Positions 51,196 to 61,365 are shown, numbered from the stretch's first letter. The stretch is DNA of 64,000 nt from Pyrinomonadaceae bacterium (GCA_014534425.1 JACVRN010000015.1:1-64000); one strand, 5' to 3'. A program made the numbers and translations. Notes: generated by a model from the letters alone, not told the origin.

Positions 51196-53048
51196 ATCTC
51201 CTCCCGGTACAGGACAACGAGCGTCCGGTCATCGAAAGAGCCTCTCACCTGATAGGAATCGAGCCAGATTCGCAGCCTGTCCTTTGGTTCGTTCTCGGCG
51301 CACATGGGCTGGCCTTCGCCGCCCGCCAGCAGCAGTCCGGGGTCTTTGATTATCTCTTCAACGGTGCGGTCAAGCTTTTTGGCGTAAATGTCTATGGAGC
51401 GAATGTAAACGGTTTGCGGCTCGGCGCTGATGGTCTCGACGGGGACGGCCAACGCGGCAGCCTGCACTGCGTCTGGATTGGGAAGCTCCGTGCCCGCGAG
51501 GCTGGCATTTATATCCGGCATGCCGTCCTTGAAGTTGGGGCGCAGGATAGAATTGAGCACCAGGTCGCCGTAGAGCTTGAGCATTCCTGTAGGAGCGTTC
51601 GGGAAATAATCGTCCGCCACGCCGTCCGTCATCACCATCAAAGCACGAAGCTCGCCCCAGAAGCCGTTGGTCTTGCTCCAAAGGTTATTCTTCTCCAACT
51701 TCTTCTTGCTGATGAGGAATTCGGTTTGGCCCGCGAACTCGCCGCTATCGGCTATGCCCAGGAGCTTGAGCGCTCCGGCTTGGTCTATGGCCGCCAGCAT
51801 CCCGTCACCAATCTGGCATGTCATCACGAAGCTGTAATTTTTACCGTCGTAAGGAACGCCCGTGTGCGCTGCGAGCAGTAATGTTCCCGCAAGGTCGTCG
51901 AGCGTCACGGGCCGTCCCATCAACTCCGTGTACTCCGAGTTCTCTGAAAGCTCACGCGCTTTGTCTTCGACGGCCTTGTACGCCTCCAGCATGGCTTCGT
52001 GCAGCGCGCTGCGAACCGTATCAAGCTCTTTCTTGATGAAAACGCCTCCTTCCCTATCCTGTTTGAAGACCTCGGCCAGGTTAGACCAATCAAGCTCTCC
52101 CATGAAATGTTCTTTGAGCCGTTCGCGCAAGACCTCCACGGCGCGCTGGCAGGAGACTTTAGCGCCTATGCGAGAGAGCCGTTTGGAGCCTGCGCCGTCC
52201 GAGACGGCAATGATAGTCCAGGGGCTGGAGGTGTCGAACTCGAACCAGTCGTCGCAGTTCGTGCCTTCGTGCTTGTGCTTTTTGCCGCGCACGCGCGCTC
52301 CTATAATCTTCAGCTTCTCGTACGATTCTTCGGCGCGTGTCTCGTACTCGCCATGATTCTCAGGCTCGTTCGGCAGAGGCTTGTACTGCCACTGCGTAGA
52401 TGCCGCCGACGGCGTCATGCTTTCGCTTGTGCTTTCGGTTTGGTCACTCATAGGATTGCTGGCTTTGTTGCTCTCGTCATCTGATGCGGGCGCGGCCTCT
52501 AATTCATACGGCTGTGGCGGCCCCACGGCGGGCACAGTGTCCACTTCGTCCAGTACAGCCGCCCCGGAAATGTTTGAAGCGGGCGCAAAGCCTCCTGCGA
52601 CTGTGGAAGGAGCCGAAGCTTGGTCTACGGCTGTTGCTGCCGATTCAGCTTCGCCCGCTTCCGGCGTTTCGGGCGGTTGGGTAAGATAGACCGGAGCGTA
52701 GCCTTTCCCTGTAGTGGACTCGTCCAGAAACTGCGTAGCCCTATCTACCATCTGGCGAGACAACTCGTCCTGCTTCTTAAGGAATGACTTGAGTTCATCC
52801 CAGCAGGTGCGCGCACGGTCGTTCCCGCTCTCTTTAGACTGCACTATGCCCCGTTGGATTACGTCTATCAACGGCCAAGCTACATGAGCCGCAAACTCGT
52901 CAAGCCGTTCGTCTTTACCCAGCACCCAATCTTCTATCTCTTTCCAGTTACCCTTCGCGTTGTCTCCGTCCGCTTCGAGGCCCAACCACCACCTAATGGC
53001 TCCGGCGATTTGCTCTGCTGTCAGATTCATAAGGCCACACACTGTCAA
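51192..53048 (-). CDS. PP2C-family protein phosphatase with N-terminal extension
   Basis: KHEGTNCDDWFEFDTSSPWTIIAVSDGAGSKRLSRIGAKVSCQRAVEVL, MVMTDGVADDYFP; overlaps the kinase gene by 4 nt. Confidence 0.85.
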   Translation of the reverse strand: MTVCGLMNLTAEQIAGAIRWWLGLEADGDNAKGNWKEIEDWVLGKDERLDEFAAHVAWPLIDVIQRGIVQSKESGNDRARTCWDELKSFLKKQDELSRQMVDRATQFLDESTTGKGYAPVYLTQPPETPEAGEAESAATAVDQASAPSTVAGGFAPASNISGAAVLDEVDTVPAVGPPQPYELEAAPASDDESNKASNPMSDQTESTSESMTPSAASTQWQYKPLPNEPENHGEYETRAEESYEKLKIIGARVRGKKHKHEGTNCDDWFEFDTSSPWTIIAVSDGAGSKRLSRIGAKVSCQRAVEVLRERLKEHFMGELDWSNLAEVFKQDREGGVFIKKELDTVRSALHEAMLEAYKAVEDKARELSENSEYTELMGRPVTLDDLAGTLLLAAHTGVPYDGKNYSFVMTCQIGDGMLAAIDQAGALKLLGIADSGEFAGQTEFLISKKKLEKNNLWSKTNGFWGELRALMVMTDGVADDYFPNAPTGMLKLYGDLVLNSILRPNFKDGMPDINASLAGTELPNPDAVQAAALAVPVETISAEPQTVYIRSIDIYAKKLDRTVEEIIKDPGLLLAGGEGQPMCAENEPKDRLRIWLDSYQVRGSFDDRTLVVLYREEM

Positions 53049-53247
53049 ATTAAAGTGTGATATTGACGGAAGCGCTCATGTAAACATAAAGACCCCACGT
53101 ACGAGATTGTCGTGGCAACACCTCGCCCGACGCGCGACAGCGTCCATCATGGAACCAAGCTTGGATACGCTCAGGGCCGCCGGAATCATCTTCGGCTGGA
53201 ACTACGGCCGTAGGATTCCGGCGTCGAGCCGTTTTCCCCAAAAGGTT

Positions 53248-53886
53248 TCAGGGGACGAACTGGATAGTTGGCGGCGGCGGCGGCAGCGACACGGGCGTGT
53301 CCGGCCCTACCTGCTGAATGCTCTGCGAAGTCATCTTGATAGAGCTTGAGACCCACTTGAAGAACGCTTTCAGAGTGTCCGGCTGTAGGTTGTTGAGTAT
53401 GACAACCTCTTCGGTGATGCGCTTAAGTAAGTTGGCGTCTGCGCCCGGCCCGGCAGCGCACGCGATGATGTTGATTCTCTTCTGCTTGATGCGATCCGCA
53501 GCCTGTTCCCAACTGTCCGTAGGCTGCCCGTCGGTCATGAGAAAAACCAGAGGCTTCCAATCGCCCTTCTGCGTCGGCGTGGACTTCTTGACCTCGCGGT
53601 CTACGCACTGCTCAAGTTGAGTGAGCGCTTCGCCCAGCGACGTGCTTCCGCTCGCGTCCAGGTGCGGTTCCTGAAACATCATCAACTCGGTCAGGGGCGC
53701 TACCTGCTGTGCGCTGCCTGCGAAGGTGATGACGCTCATGTAAGCCGTCTCCAGCGCTTGCGGGTCGGTTTTCAAATCCGCTATCAGTGCTTTTACGCCC
53801 GCGCGCACGGCCTCAATCGGCTCGCCGTTCATGGAACCGGAGCAATCCAGTAAAAGGTAGACGGGCAAGCGTCGAGATTCAGACAT
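53248..53886 (-). CDS. TerY-like VWA domain protein
   Basis: LPVYLLLDCSGSMNGEPIEAVRAGVKALIADLKTDPQALETAYMSVITF...KPLVFLMTDGQPTDSW. Confidence 0.9.
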   Translation of the reverse strand: MSESRRLPVYLLLDCSGSMNGEPIEAVRAGVKALIADLKTDPQALETAYMSVITFAGSAQQVAPLTELMMFQEPHLDASGSTSLGEALTQLEQCVDREVKKSTPTQKGDWKPLVFLMTDGQPTDSWEQAADRIKQKRINIIACAAGPGADANLLKRITEEVVILNNLQPDTLKAFFKWVSSSIKMTSQSIQQVGPDTPVSLPPPPPTIQFVP

Positions 53887-54393
53887 ATTCTACATCCTTT
53901 CCTGTCAACTAATGTCTCGGAACCCCACCATCGTTACAACCGCGCGGCAGGGCGAACAATCGTAAGGTATAGAAGCATCAGGGTAGGTGATGTCAAAAAA
54001 GGTTAGCTTCACTTTGAGCAGCAGCAAATTTATTACGTATTACCCGCCCCGGATGTCCAAGCTATCGGCCTGGTCGAATGGTAGTTAAAGACGACGTTCA
54101 TAGGCCATTGCGAGATGTCGATGGTGGCTCTTCTTGATCGAAAATCTGACAAAGCGAACGAGCCACGAAAAAGGCTTGAGCGAACGATCAAGAGGACGCT
54201 TAAAATATTCCAACTGCTAGCGGAATGTCAAATTTTTTTGTCTTTCCGGCGAAATTAAGAGAGCGCTTCAGACCGCTCTCGCCGCGCCTTTTATTTCATG
54301 CTTAAAGCGTCGCGCCAAAACTCTTCCTATATTAGTGAGCGTGCGTTATATTCTGGGCTGCAATTCGTGGCTCAGTAGCCTTATGCCTTTAAT

Positions 54394-55440
54394 TTGAAGT
54401 TCAAGATGGAAAACTATTCTAGGCGACTCCCGGTCTATCTTCTGCTCGACACCTCCGAGTCTATGGCTGGCCCTGCCATTGAGGCCGTGCAGCAGGGCGT
54501 GCGAACTCTCGTCGGAGAACTGGCTACGAATCCGCTCGCGCTGGAGACGGCTTACATGAGCGTCATCACCTTCTCGCGCGAAGCCAAACAGATTATTCCA
54601 CTGACGGAACTCACACGCTTTCAGCCTCCGCCTTTGCGCGTTCGTCCGGGCACAGCGCTCGGCGGCGCGCTTCGCTTATTGTCCGAGCGCCTTCGCAGTG
54701 AAGTGATGAAAACGACCGAGACCACCAAGGGAGACTACAAGCCCCTGGTCTTTCTGTTGACGGACGGCCAGCCCACGGACGATTGGGAGCAGGCGGCTGA
54801 CAGCATCAAAGCTCCCGGCGCGAGCAAGACTGCGAACATCTATGCCATAGGCTGCGGCCCCGACGTGGACTCAGAGGTTTTGTATCGCATCACGGAGACA
54901 GTGCTCCTGATGCCGAACCTGACGCCCGAAGCCATACGCAAGTTCTTCGTTTGGCTCTCTGCTTCCGTGCAGGCCGTCAGCACAAAGATTGAGGCGACAG
55001 CCTCTGCAGGCGCAATCAATCTGCCCGCGCCGCCTTCAGGCGCTCTGGAAGTTGCGCCGAGGACAACAACTGCGGCGCGACGCGGCAACAAATCTCCCAG
55101 ACAGGTTTTCCTGCACGCGCTCTGTAGCAAGGTAAGGAAGCCTTACCTGATGAGATTCGTGCGGCGCGAATATGAAGAGCGCTACGATGCAGTGGCCGCG
55201 CACAAGCTGGAAGCGCTCGAAGAGGGAGACACGGAGCTTCTGCCTCCGATCAATTCGTCTCTGCTTTTCGGGTGCCCGTCTTGCCCTTACTGCGAAAATC
55301 CTATCGCTACCATGTGCCCCTGCGGCGCTCTCTTTTGCACGCCGCCGGGCGAGCCGCCCACGCTCGTTTGTCCCAAATGTAATTCAGAGCTTGTGATGGG
55401 CGACGGCAAAGATTTCGATATTACACGCGCGGACGGCTAG
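54394..55440 (+). CDS. TerY-like VWA protein with C-terminal zinc-ribbon domain
   Basis: LPVYLLLDTSESMAGPAIEAVQQGVRTLVGEL...PLVFLLTDGQPTDDW; C-term CPSCPYCENPIATMCPCGALFCTPP...LVCPKCNSELV. Confidence 0.9.
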   Translation: MKFKMENYSRRLPVYLLLDTSESMAGPAIEAVQQGVRTLVGELATNPLALETAYMSVITFSREAKQIIPLTELTRFQPPPLRVRPGTALGGALRLLSERLRSEVMKTTETTKGDYKPLVFLLTDGQPTDDWEQAADSIKAPGASKTANIYAIGCGPDVDSEVLYRITETVLLMPNLTPEAIRKFFVWLSASVQAVSTKIEATASAGAINLPAPPSGALEVAPRTTTAARRGNKSPRQVFLHALCSKVRKPYLMRFVRREYEERYDAVAAHKLEALEEGDTELLPPINSSLLFGCPSCPYCENPIATMCPCGALFCTPPGEPPTLVCPKCNSELVMGDGKDFDITRADG

Positions 55441-55479
55441 AGTGCTTTATCTAAAACTTTAATTTCAGAGGCTCGCGTC

Positions 55480-57060
55480 ATGCGGATAGTTTATTCGCAC
55501 TGGGGATTGGAGAGGGTGTTTGAGCAGGAGGACGCTTCGCAGATAATCATAGGGCGGCCCGAAGGCACGCGCGTTGACCTTGACCTATCCCCGGATGAAA
55601 CCGTCTCGCCCGCGCACGCGCGTCTGTGGGTCGAAGACGGGCAGTGCTGGCTTGAAGACATGGGCAGTCAGCTTGGCACCAAGGTCAACGGCGAAGAGAT
55701 AAAGGGAGCGGGCAAGCGCGCCATACTTCGCGGCGACCTCATCACCATAGGCAACACCAAGTTGAGGGCAGAGCTTACGGCCTCCGAATATTCCCAGGCG
55801 AAGAAGCCGCAGCTTAAAGAGATACCGAAGCCTCTCAGGGAGAACACGCCGAAGCTGGATGCGAGCGCGCCAGCCTTCACGCCCGACCACTCCGAAAGCG
55901 TGGACGCGGCGCGCAGGCTCGCGCTCTTCTACGAACTCCCGCTACGCTTCGGTGAAGAGACGCGCCTGGATGCGCTCCTGCAACTGATACTCGAAAGCGT
56001 CATCAAGGCAATCCCGCACGCGCAGCGCGGCGCGCTTCTTGTCAGAGACGAAGCGAAGGGAAAGCTTGCTCTAAAGGCGCACATCCCCGTGGGCAGCCCC
56101 TCCGTCTCTCTCTCCACGGCGCAGCAGGCCATTGAGCACAGGAGCGCTTTTATCTGGCCGCCGCCGCAGCAACTCCCGCAGGGCGTGATGGGAACGTCTG
56201 TGCCTAATACAAACAGCGTCGTTACATTCCGCATCAAGTCCGCCATGTACGCGCCGCTCCTTTGGAGAGGCAAGGCAATGGGTGTGCTGTGCGTGGACAA
56301 TTCCGAGAGCGGCTTTAACTTCAACGTCGAAGACCTAAGGCTGCTTCAGGCCGTAGCGCATCACGCGGCGATGGCCGTTGCCAATCTTCAATTGCAGGAG
56401 GAATGGCGCACGCAGGCCGAAGTGCTCAACAACACTTTGAGGCTCGTGTCGCCGCAGCTCGCGGGGCGACTTCGCCAGCAGCGCGGGCGTGTGCGCCTCG
56501 GCGGAGATTTCCGCGAAGCGACCATCCTCATAGCAGACATACGCGGCTTCACGAACCTCTCTGCCACCATGAGTCCGCACGAAGTAACGCAGATGCTCGA
56601 AGACTACTTCGGTCGCCTGGTGCCGCTCGTCTTCGAGAACGAAGGGACTGTGGACAAGTTCATAGGCGACGCCATCATGGCCGTCTTCGGCAGCCCGGAC
56701 TCGGACGAGCAACAACACCAGCACGCGGTACAGTGCGCTTTGGGGATGCAGGAGGCCATGCTCGAAGTCAACGCTCAGCGAGCGGCGCGCGGCTTGCGAA
56801 CCGGCGAGTTGGGCGTAGGCATTCATTGCGGAGAGGTCGTACACGGTTTTATAGGCACGCCGGAGAGGATGGAGTTCACAGTGATAGGCGATGCTGTCAA
56901 CCGCGCATCAAGATATTGCGACGGCGCGGGCGGCGGCGAAGTTTTGATTAGCCCGGACGTTTATCAATGGGTTTGGCAATCCGTGCGCGCAGAGCAGAGC
57001 AGCATCTCTACTAAACACGAAGGGCTTCTCTTCGCATACCGCATTGCGAGCATGAAGTGA
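55480..57060 (+). CDS. FHA-GAF-class III nucleotidyl cyclase
   Basis: IIGRPEGTRVDLDLSPDETVSPAHARLWVEDGQCWLEDMGSQLGTKVNG; GAF-like MYAPLLWRGKAMGVLCVDNSE; ATILIADIRGFTNLSATMSPHEVTQMLEDYF...VDKFIGDAIMAVFG. Confidence 0.92.
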   Translation: MRIVYSHWGLERVFEQEDASQIIIGRPEGTRVDLDLSPDETVSPAHARLWVEDGQCWLEDMGSQLGTKVNGEEIKGAGKRAILRGDLITIGNTKLRAELTASEYSQAKKPQLKEIPKPLRENTPKLDASAPAFTPDHSESVDAARRLALFYELPLRFGEETRLDALLQLILESVIKAIPHAQRGALLVRDEAKGKLALKAHIPVGSPSVSLSTAQQAIEHRSAFIWPPPQQLPQGVMGTSVPNTNSVVTFRIKSAMYAPLLWRGKAMGVLCVDNSESGFNFNVEDLRLLQAVAHHAAMAVANLQLQEEWRTQAEVLNNTLRLVSPQLAGRLRQQRGRVRLGGDFREATILIADIRGFTNLSATMSPHEVTQMLEDYFGRLVPLVFENEGTVDKFIGDAIMAVFGSPDSDEQQHQHAVQCALGMQEAMLEVNAQRAARGLRTGELGVGIHCGEVVHGFIGTPERMEFTVIGDAVNRASRYCDGAGGGEVLISPDVYQWVWQSVRAEQSSISTKHEGLLFAYRIASMK

Positions 57061-57068
57061 CGCAAAGA

Positions 57069-58973
57069 TTACGAAACTTTCCACAGGCGCACGGTGCCGT
57101 CCCAGCTACCGGAGGCCAGGCTTTCTCCGTCCAGCGAGAATTCTACGGCTGAGGTCACGTCGTCGCACATGCCAAGGACGCGCTTGTGTCCTGTCTCTAC
57201 TTCCCACACACAGACGGTCTTGTCATCGCTCCCGCAGGCCAGAAGTTTTCCGTCAGGCGAGAAGTGAACGGAGCGCACCACGCCGTCGCAAGAGCCTAGG
57301 ACGCGCATAGCATTTCTTTCCAGATTCCAGATGCGAACCTGCTGATCCCAACTGCCTGATGCTATGTAGAGACCATCGGGCGAAAAGGCCACAGACCAAA
57401 CGTCAGCGCTCTGTGTGTCCAGCGTGCGAGCTTCGGCGCTCTCTATGTCCCAGACCTGAATCGTTCGGTTGCCGCTCTCCGTGGCGAGACTGCGGCCATC
57501 GGGCGAGAACTGGACGGCCCAGACAACACAGTCGCTCGTGCCCAGAAGTTTGGGCTGGCCTGCGCCTGTTTCCCAAAGATGTATGCTGCCGTCGTTGCCG
57601 CCGGATGCTATGAGTCGCCCGTCAGGCGAGAAGTCCACCGAGCAGATTGCGTGTTCGTGCCTGCCCAGGATGGTCATGTGTCCAGATGGAACTTCCCACA
57701 ACCTGACTGTGTTGTCGCTGCTGCCGGAAACTATGCTTTTACCGTCGGGCGAGAACTTGACCGAAGAGACGTAAGAGAAACCGGACTCGTGAAAATCACA
57801 CTGGCCCAGGACAGTCACCTGTCCCGCGTGGCAGTCCCACAATCTAACTTTGTTGTCGTTGCTGCCCGAAGCTATGAAGCGGCCATCGGGCGAGAAGCTG
57901 ACCGAGCGCACGGAGCTTTCGCAATTTCCAAGCACGCCGTGGCGGCGATTCCTGACGGACGAACTGCTCTCGCGCGTCACAATCTCTTCGGTGTCAGCTT
58001 CAGAAGGGACGCCTGTTTGAGAGCTTCTGTCCGGGCCTGCTGTGACAAGCGGCTGGCTGTTGAGCAGGAGCAGGTAGTGCAGCGCTTCTCTGAGCGCCTG
58101 GCGCATCTCAAGCGCGTCCGCGAAGCGGTCTTCAGGACGCAACTGCATGGCGCGTGCCAGCACTTCTGAAACTTCCGGCGTGACCTGCGAGTTGACCTGG
58201 ATTGCGGGCGCAAGCGGGTCTGTCTGTCCCGCCCAGAGAAGAGTCGCGCGCGATGCGGACTCAATCGGGAACTGTCCTGTCAGCAGGTGATAGAGCGTAG
58301 CGCCCAGAGAGTACAAATCGCTTCTAGGGTCAGGCTCTTCGGCCAGAGCCTGTTCCGCTTTAATCGGATTGAGCTTCGACAGCAGGTTGAAAGATGCCAG
58401 GTCTGCTTTGACAACCTGTTCGAGCGGGGAATAGTTGGGCGAGTAGCCGAGTATGGGGGTGCCTGTGTTGAGGCTGGACATCTGCCCGGCCTTGCCGCGC
58501 GCCAGCCCGAAGTCCAGCAGCACAATCTCGCCTTCCGGCGTCAGCTTCAGGTTGGCGGGTTTGATGTCGCTATGGATGATTGGCTGCGGGCGGTTGTGCA
58601 GGTAGATGAGCGCGCCGAGCAGTATGTCTGCCCATCGCAGCACGTCGCGCGCAGGGAACGGAGTGTTCCTGCGCTCCATCATCTCTTCGGCCAGGCTCTT
58701 TCCGGCGAAGAACTCCATCACCAGAAATTGCCCGTCCTTCTGCGAGAAATGGTGCATCACCCTGGGAAGAGAAGGGTGGCGAAGATTAGCCAGCAGCTTT
58801 GCCTCGCGGTGAAAGGCGTCTCGCAATTCGGGAGCCTGAAGCGTGTTCTCTTTGACGGCGACCGTGCAACTGAGGTCACGGTCAATCGCCTCGTAGACTG
58901 CGCCCATACCACCTTTGCCCAGGAGTCGGACGATCCGGTAGCGGCCATTCAGAATGGTATCGGGTGCCAGCAT
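57069..58973 (-). CDS. Ser/Thr protein kinase fused to WD40 repeats
   Basis: LLGKGGMGAVYEAIDRDLSCTVAVKE, IIHSDIKPANLKLTPEGEIVLLDFGLARG, repeated FSPDGRFIASGSNDNKVRLWD. Confidence 0.93.
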   Translation of the reverse strand: MLAPDTILNGRYRIVRLLGKGGMGAVYEAIDRDLSCTVAVKENTLQAPELRDAFHREAKLLANLRHPSLPRVMHHFSQKDGQFLVMEFFAGKSLAEEMMERRNTPFPARDVLRWADILLGALIYLHNRPQPIIHSDIKPANLKLTPEGEIVLLDFGLARGKAGQMSSLNTGTPILGYSPNYSPLEQVVKADLASFNLLSKLNPIKAEQALAEEPDPRSDLYSLGATLYHLLTGQFPIESASRATLLWAGQTDPLAPAIQVNSQVTPEVSEVLARAMQLRPEDRFADALEMRQALREALHYLLLLNSQPLVTAGPDRSSQTGVPSEADTEEIVTRESSSSVRNRRHGVLGNCESSVRSVSFSPDGRFIASGSNDNKVRLWDCHAGQVTVLGQCDFHESGFSYVSSVKFSPDGKSIVSGSSDNTVRLWEVPSGHMTILGRHEHAICSVDFSPDGRLIASGGNDGSIHLWETGAGQPKLLGTSDCVVWAVQFSPDGRSLATESGNRTIQVWDIESAEARTLDTQSADVWSVAFSPDGLYIASGSWDQQVRIWNLERNAMRVLGSCDGVVRSVHFSPDGKLLACGSDDKTVCVWEVETGHKRVLGMCDDVTSAVEFSLDGESLASGSWDGTVRLWKVS

Positions 58974-59111
58974 CTAGCTTTGCCAAAGAAAGCAAAAAGT
59001 TCGTGAAAGAAATCCAGCGCCGAGCGTGTTCGGCCTTGTGAGCCGCGAAAGATATTACACCTGTTCCGAACGCAGTCAAGAGTGATGAGATTTAATGTGA
59101 AGGTGGCTTCA

Positions 59112-59219
59112 AACAGGATGGACAGGAAAAGAAGAAATTGATACATCGGTTCATTGTTTCATTGAATCAATGAACCAATGAAGAAATGAATTAATTCCTT
59201 TCATCCTGTCCATCCTGTT
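59112..59219. repeat. Large dispersed palindrome copy combining both arm types
   Basis: AACAGGATGGACAGGAAAAGAAGAAATT ... AATTCCTTTCATCCTGTCCATCCTGTT, inner palindrome of CATCGGTTCATTG/CAATGAACCAATG units. Confidence 0.88.
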
Positions 59220-59407
59220 AATTTCTTCCTGTAAGAATATTGACATCAACCCACGGCAGGAATATCTTTTGCACTCGTACTCTCATTGCTCCTCTTTTAG
59301 AAGAGCGAAAGGCTTGTCCGTACCCGGCACTTCAACCTCGTTCGTGCGCGCCTGAAACTTCGGTCACGCTGCGCGACATCAATTAAGAGATAAAGGAGGA
59401 GGAAGCT

Positions 59408-59713
59408 ATGGATAGCAATGTGCTAGCGAACCTGCGATGCCCCATGTGTCAACAGGGGCCTGTGGAAGCGACCGCCACCGTAGCCTGGATTAGAGGCTTC
59501 ATACTGGCCTATCAATTTTCCCGCAAGGTCGTCATAGGCTGTGTCCCTTGTGTGCGTAAACAACTGCTCGCGGAGGCTGGCAAGTCCGCCCTGCTCGGGT
59601 GGTTCAGCATCTCTGCCTTGATAGCCAATCCCTTTCTGATTACCTACAACCTGATTCGAGCCGCCACCGTCAGCCCTAACCAGCAGGCAGTGCTTCAGCG
59701 TCTCAGGGGTTAA
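59408..59713 (+). CDS. Small Cys-rich membrane-associated protein, function unknown
   Basis: LRCPMCQQGPVEAT...VVIGCVPCVRKQLLAEAGKSALLGWFSISALIANPFLITYNLI; two CxxC pairs. Confidence 0.65.
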   Translation: MDSNVLANLRCPMCQQGPVEATATVAWIRGFILAYQFSRKVVIGCVPCVRKQLLAEAGKSALLGWFSISALIANPFLITYNLIRAATVSPNQQAVLQRLRG

Positions 59714-59735
59714 AAGAGCCTAGGAGTTTTTCAAG

Positions 59736-60830
59736 ATGTTACTGCGAGAGGGTGATGTAATTGGTCGCAGCTATACGGTCGAGCGTTTCCTCGGCGAGGG
59801 CGCATTCGCGGAAGTTTATCGCGTCAAGCATCGCAACTTCGGGCGTCAGGCTATGAAGGTCTTCAAACAGCACGGCACGATTGAAGAGATTGACCAGCTT
59901 CTGGAAGAGGCCAACATCCTCTCAGGCATAGGCCACCGTAACGTGATACGCGTCTTTCACGCCGACATCATAGAGACGGATGAAGGCGGCAGAGGCTTCT
60001 TCACTATGGAGTACGTCGCCGGAGGAAGCCTGCAACAGTTCTGGCGCTCGTTCGGCGACCAGCTAGTCCCGGTCGAAACGGTCGTTGACATAGCCAAGCA
60101 GGTCTGCCAGGGCTTGAGCATAGCGCACTGCGGCGAACTGCCCATAGTACACCGCGACATCAAACCGCAGAACATCCTTGTGGGCTACGACGCGGGAGGG
60201 CTTCGCGCGTGCGTCAGTGACTTTGGCCTCGCGCGCCGCGTCAATCCACTGATGCTTCAGGTAAGCGCCAGGGGAACGCGCTGCTTCAAAGCGCCTGAGA
60301 CTTTCCGCGACCCCATGGGCGATTCTTACGCGGGCGACGTGTGGGCCGTTGGCGTCACGCTCTACCTTATGCTGACGGATCAGTTCCCGTATGCCCTGGG
60401 CCAGATGGAATCGCTCGGCATCAAGTGCTTCGACTGCCCGCTTGTTCCGCCCAGCCGCTACAATATTCGTGTAGACCCTGCGCTCGACCGCATTCTTTTC
60501 CGCGCGCTCGCGCTCGAAAAAGAGAAGCGGTACTCGAACGCCAAGGAGATGTTGGAAGACCTGTCGGAGTGGAAGCTTCAGCCCGTAGAAACCGGCAACG
60601 GCTGGTCTGAAAGCTCTTCATCCGAATCCAAGAGCATCTACGGCGAGCAGACTTCTGCGGACGAGTCTGCCGCGCTACAGATGGTCGAGCAGGCGATTCA
60701 GATTTCACGCCAGCGCAGCCGCCTGGGCGAAGCCGCAGACCTCATGGAAGAGGCTTTCAACAAGTGGCCCGCGCTGCGCGAAGAGTACGAGCCGCAGCTT
60801 AAGAACTGGCGGCGCGGCGTCGTCATGTAG
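59736..60830 (+). CDS. Ser/Thr protein kinase
   Basis: FLGEGAFAEVYRVKHRNFGRQAMKVFK, IVHRDIKPQNILVGYDAGGLRACVSDFGLARRV. Confidence 0.93.
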   Translation: MLLREGDVIGRSYTVERFLGEGAFAEVYRVKHRNFGRQAMKVFKQHGTIEEIDQLLEEANILSGIGHRNVIRVFHADIIETDEGGRGFFTMEYVAGGSLQQFWRSFGDQLVPVETVVDIAKQVCQGLSIAHCGELPIVHRDIKPQNILVGYDAGGLRACVSDFGLARRVNPLMLQVSARGTRCFKAPETFRDPMGDSYAGDVWAVGVTLYLMLTDQFPYALGQMESLGIKCFDCPLVPPSRYNIRVDPALDRILFRALALEKEKRYSNAKEMLEDLSEWKLQPVETGNGWSESSSSESKSIYGEQTSADESAALQMVEQAIQISRQRSRLGEAADLMEEAFNKWPALREEYEPQLKNWRRGVVM

Positions 60831-60852
60831 AGCGCGAAACCGCGAAGATAAG

Positions 60853-61365
60853 ATGGGACAAGCGAGCGACCAGACGAAGCCCCTGACCGCCGACGACGAA
60901 AGCGGCGCTCGCAGGCGAAGCCGCGCAGACTCGCTGTTGAATCTGAGCGCGGCCTCTTTGATGGAAGACGAAGAGGAGGCTCCGGCCAGCGCTTCGGCTT
61001 CCGCAGGGCAAAGCGAAGAGCTTATCAAGCTGCTCGCGGAAGTTGGCACGGGCCTCTGGCGCTTGCGCCGCAGCATGACGCTCTCAGCGACTTCCGAGCT
61101 GTCCGAAGAGTTGCAGCGCGCCTCTCGCCATCTGGAAGCTGTCATCAACGTGCTGGCAGAGGGCGGCATACAGATTCGTGACCACACGGGCGAGGCCGTC
61201 CCCGAAGGCGGCATCTACGCTCTCAAGACAGTGGCTTTCGAGCAGACGCCGGGGCTAAGTTCGGAACAGGTGATAGAGACAATCAAGCCCACTATCTACT
61301 TTCAGGAACGTATGATTCAGATGGGCGAAGTAGTCGTAGGCACGCCCGTCAAAACTTCTGACTGA
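60853..61365 (+). CDS. GrpE-like nucleotide exchange factor, divergent
   Basis: GTPVKTSD end; GGIQIRDHTGEAVPEGGIYALKTVAFEQTPGLSSEQVIETIKPTIYFQERMIQMGEVVVG resembles a GrpE C-terminal domain; next to Hsp70. Confidence 0.55.
   Translation: MGQASDQTKPLTADDESGARRRSRADSLLNLSAASLMEDEEEAPASASASAGQSEELIKLLAEVGTGLWRLRRSMTLSATSELSEELQRASRHLEAVINVLAEGGIQIRDHTGEAVPEGGIYALKTVAFEQTPGLSSEQVIETIKPTIYFQERMIQMGEVVVGTPVKTSD

Noticed and set aside
54124-54166. GTGGCTC ... GAGCCAC inverted repeat in the intergenic region between the VWA genes
   Set aside because: Only 7-bp arms with a 29-nt gap; too weak to call a regulatory element.
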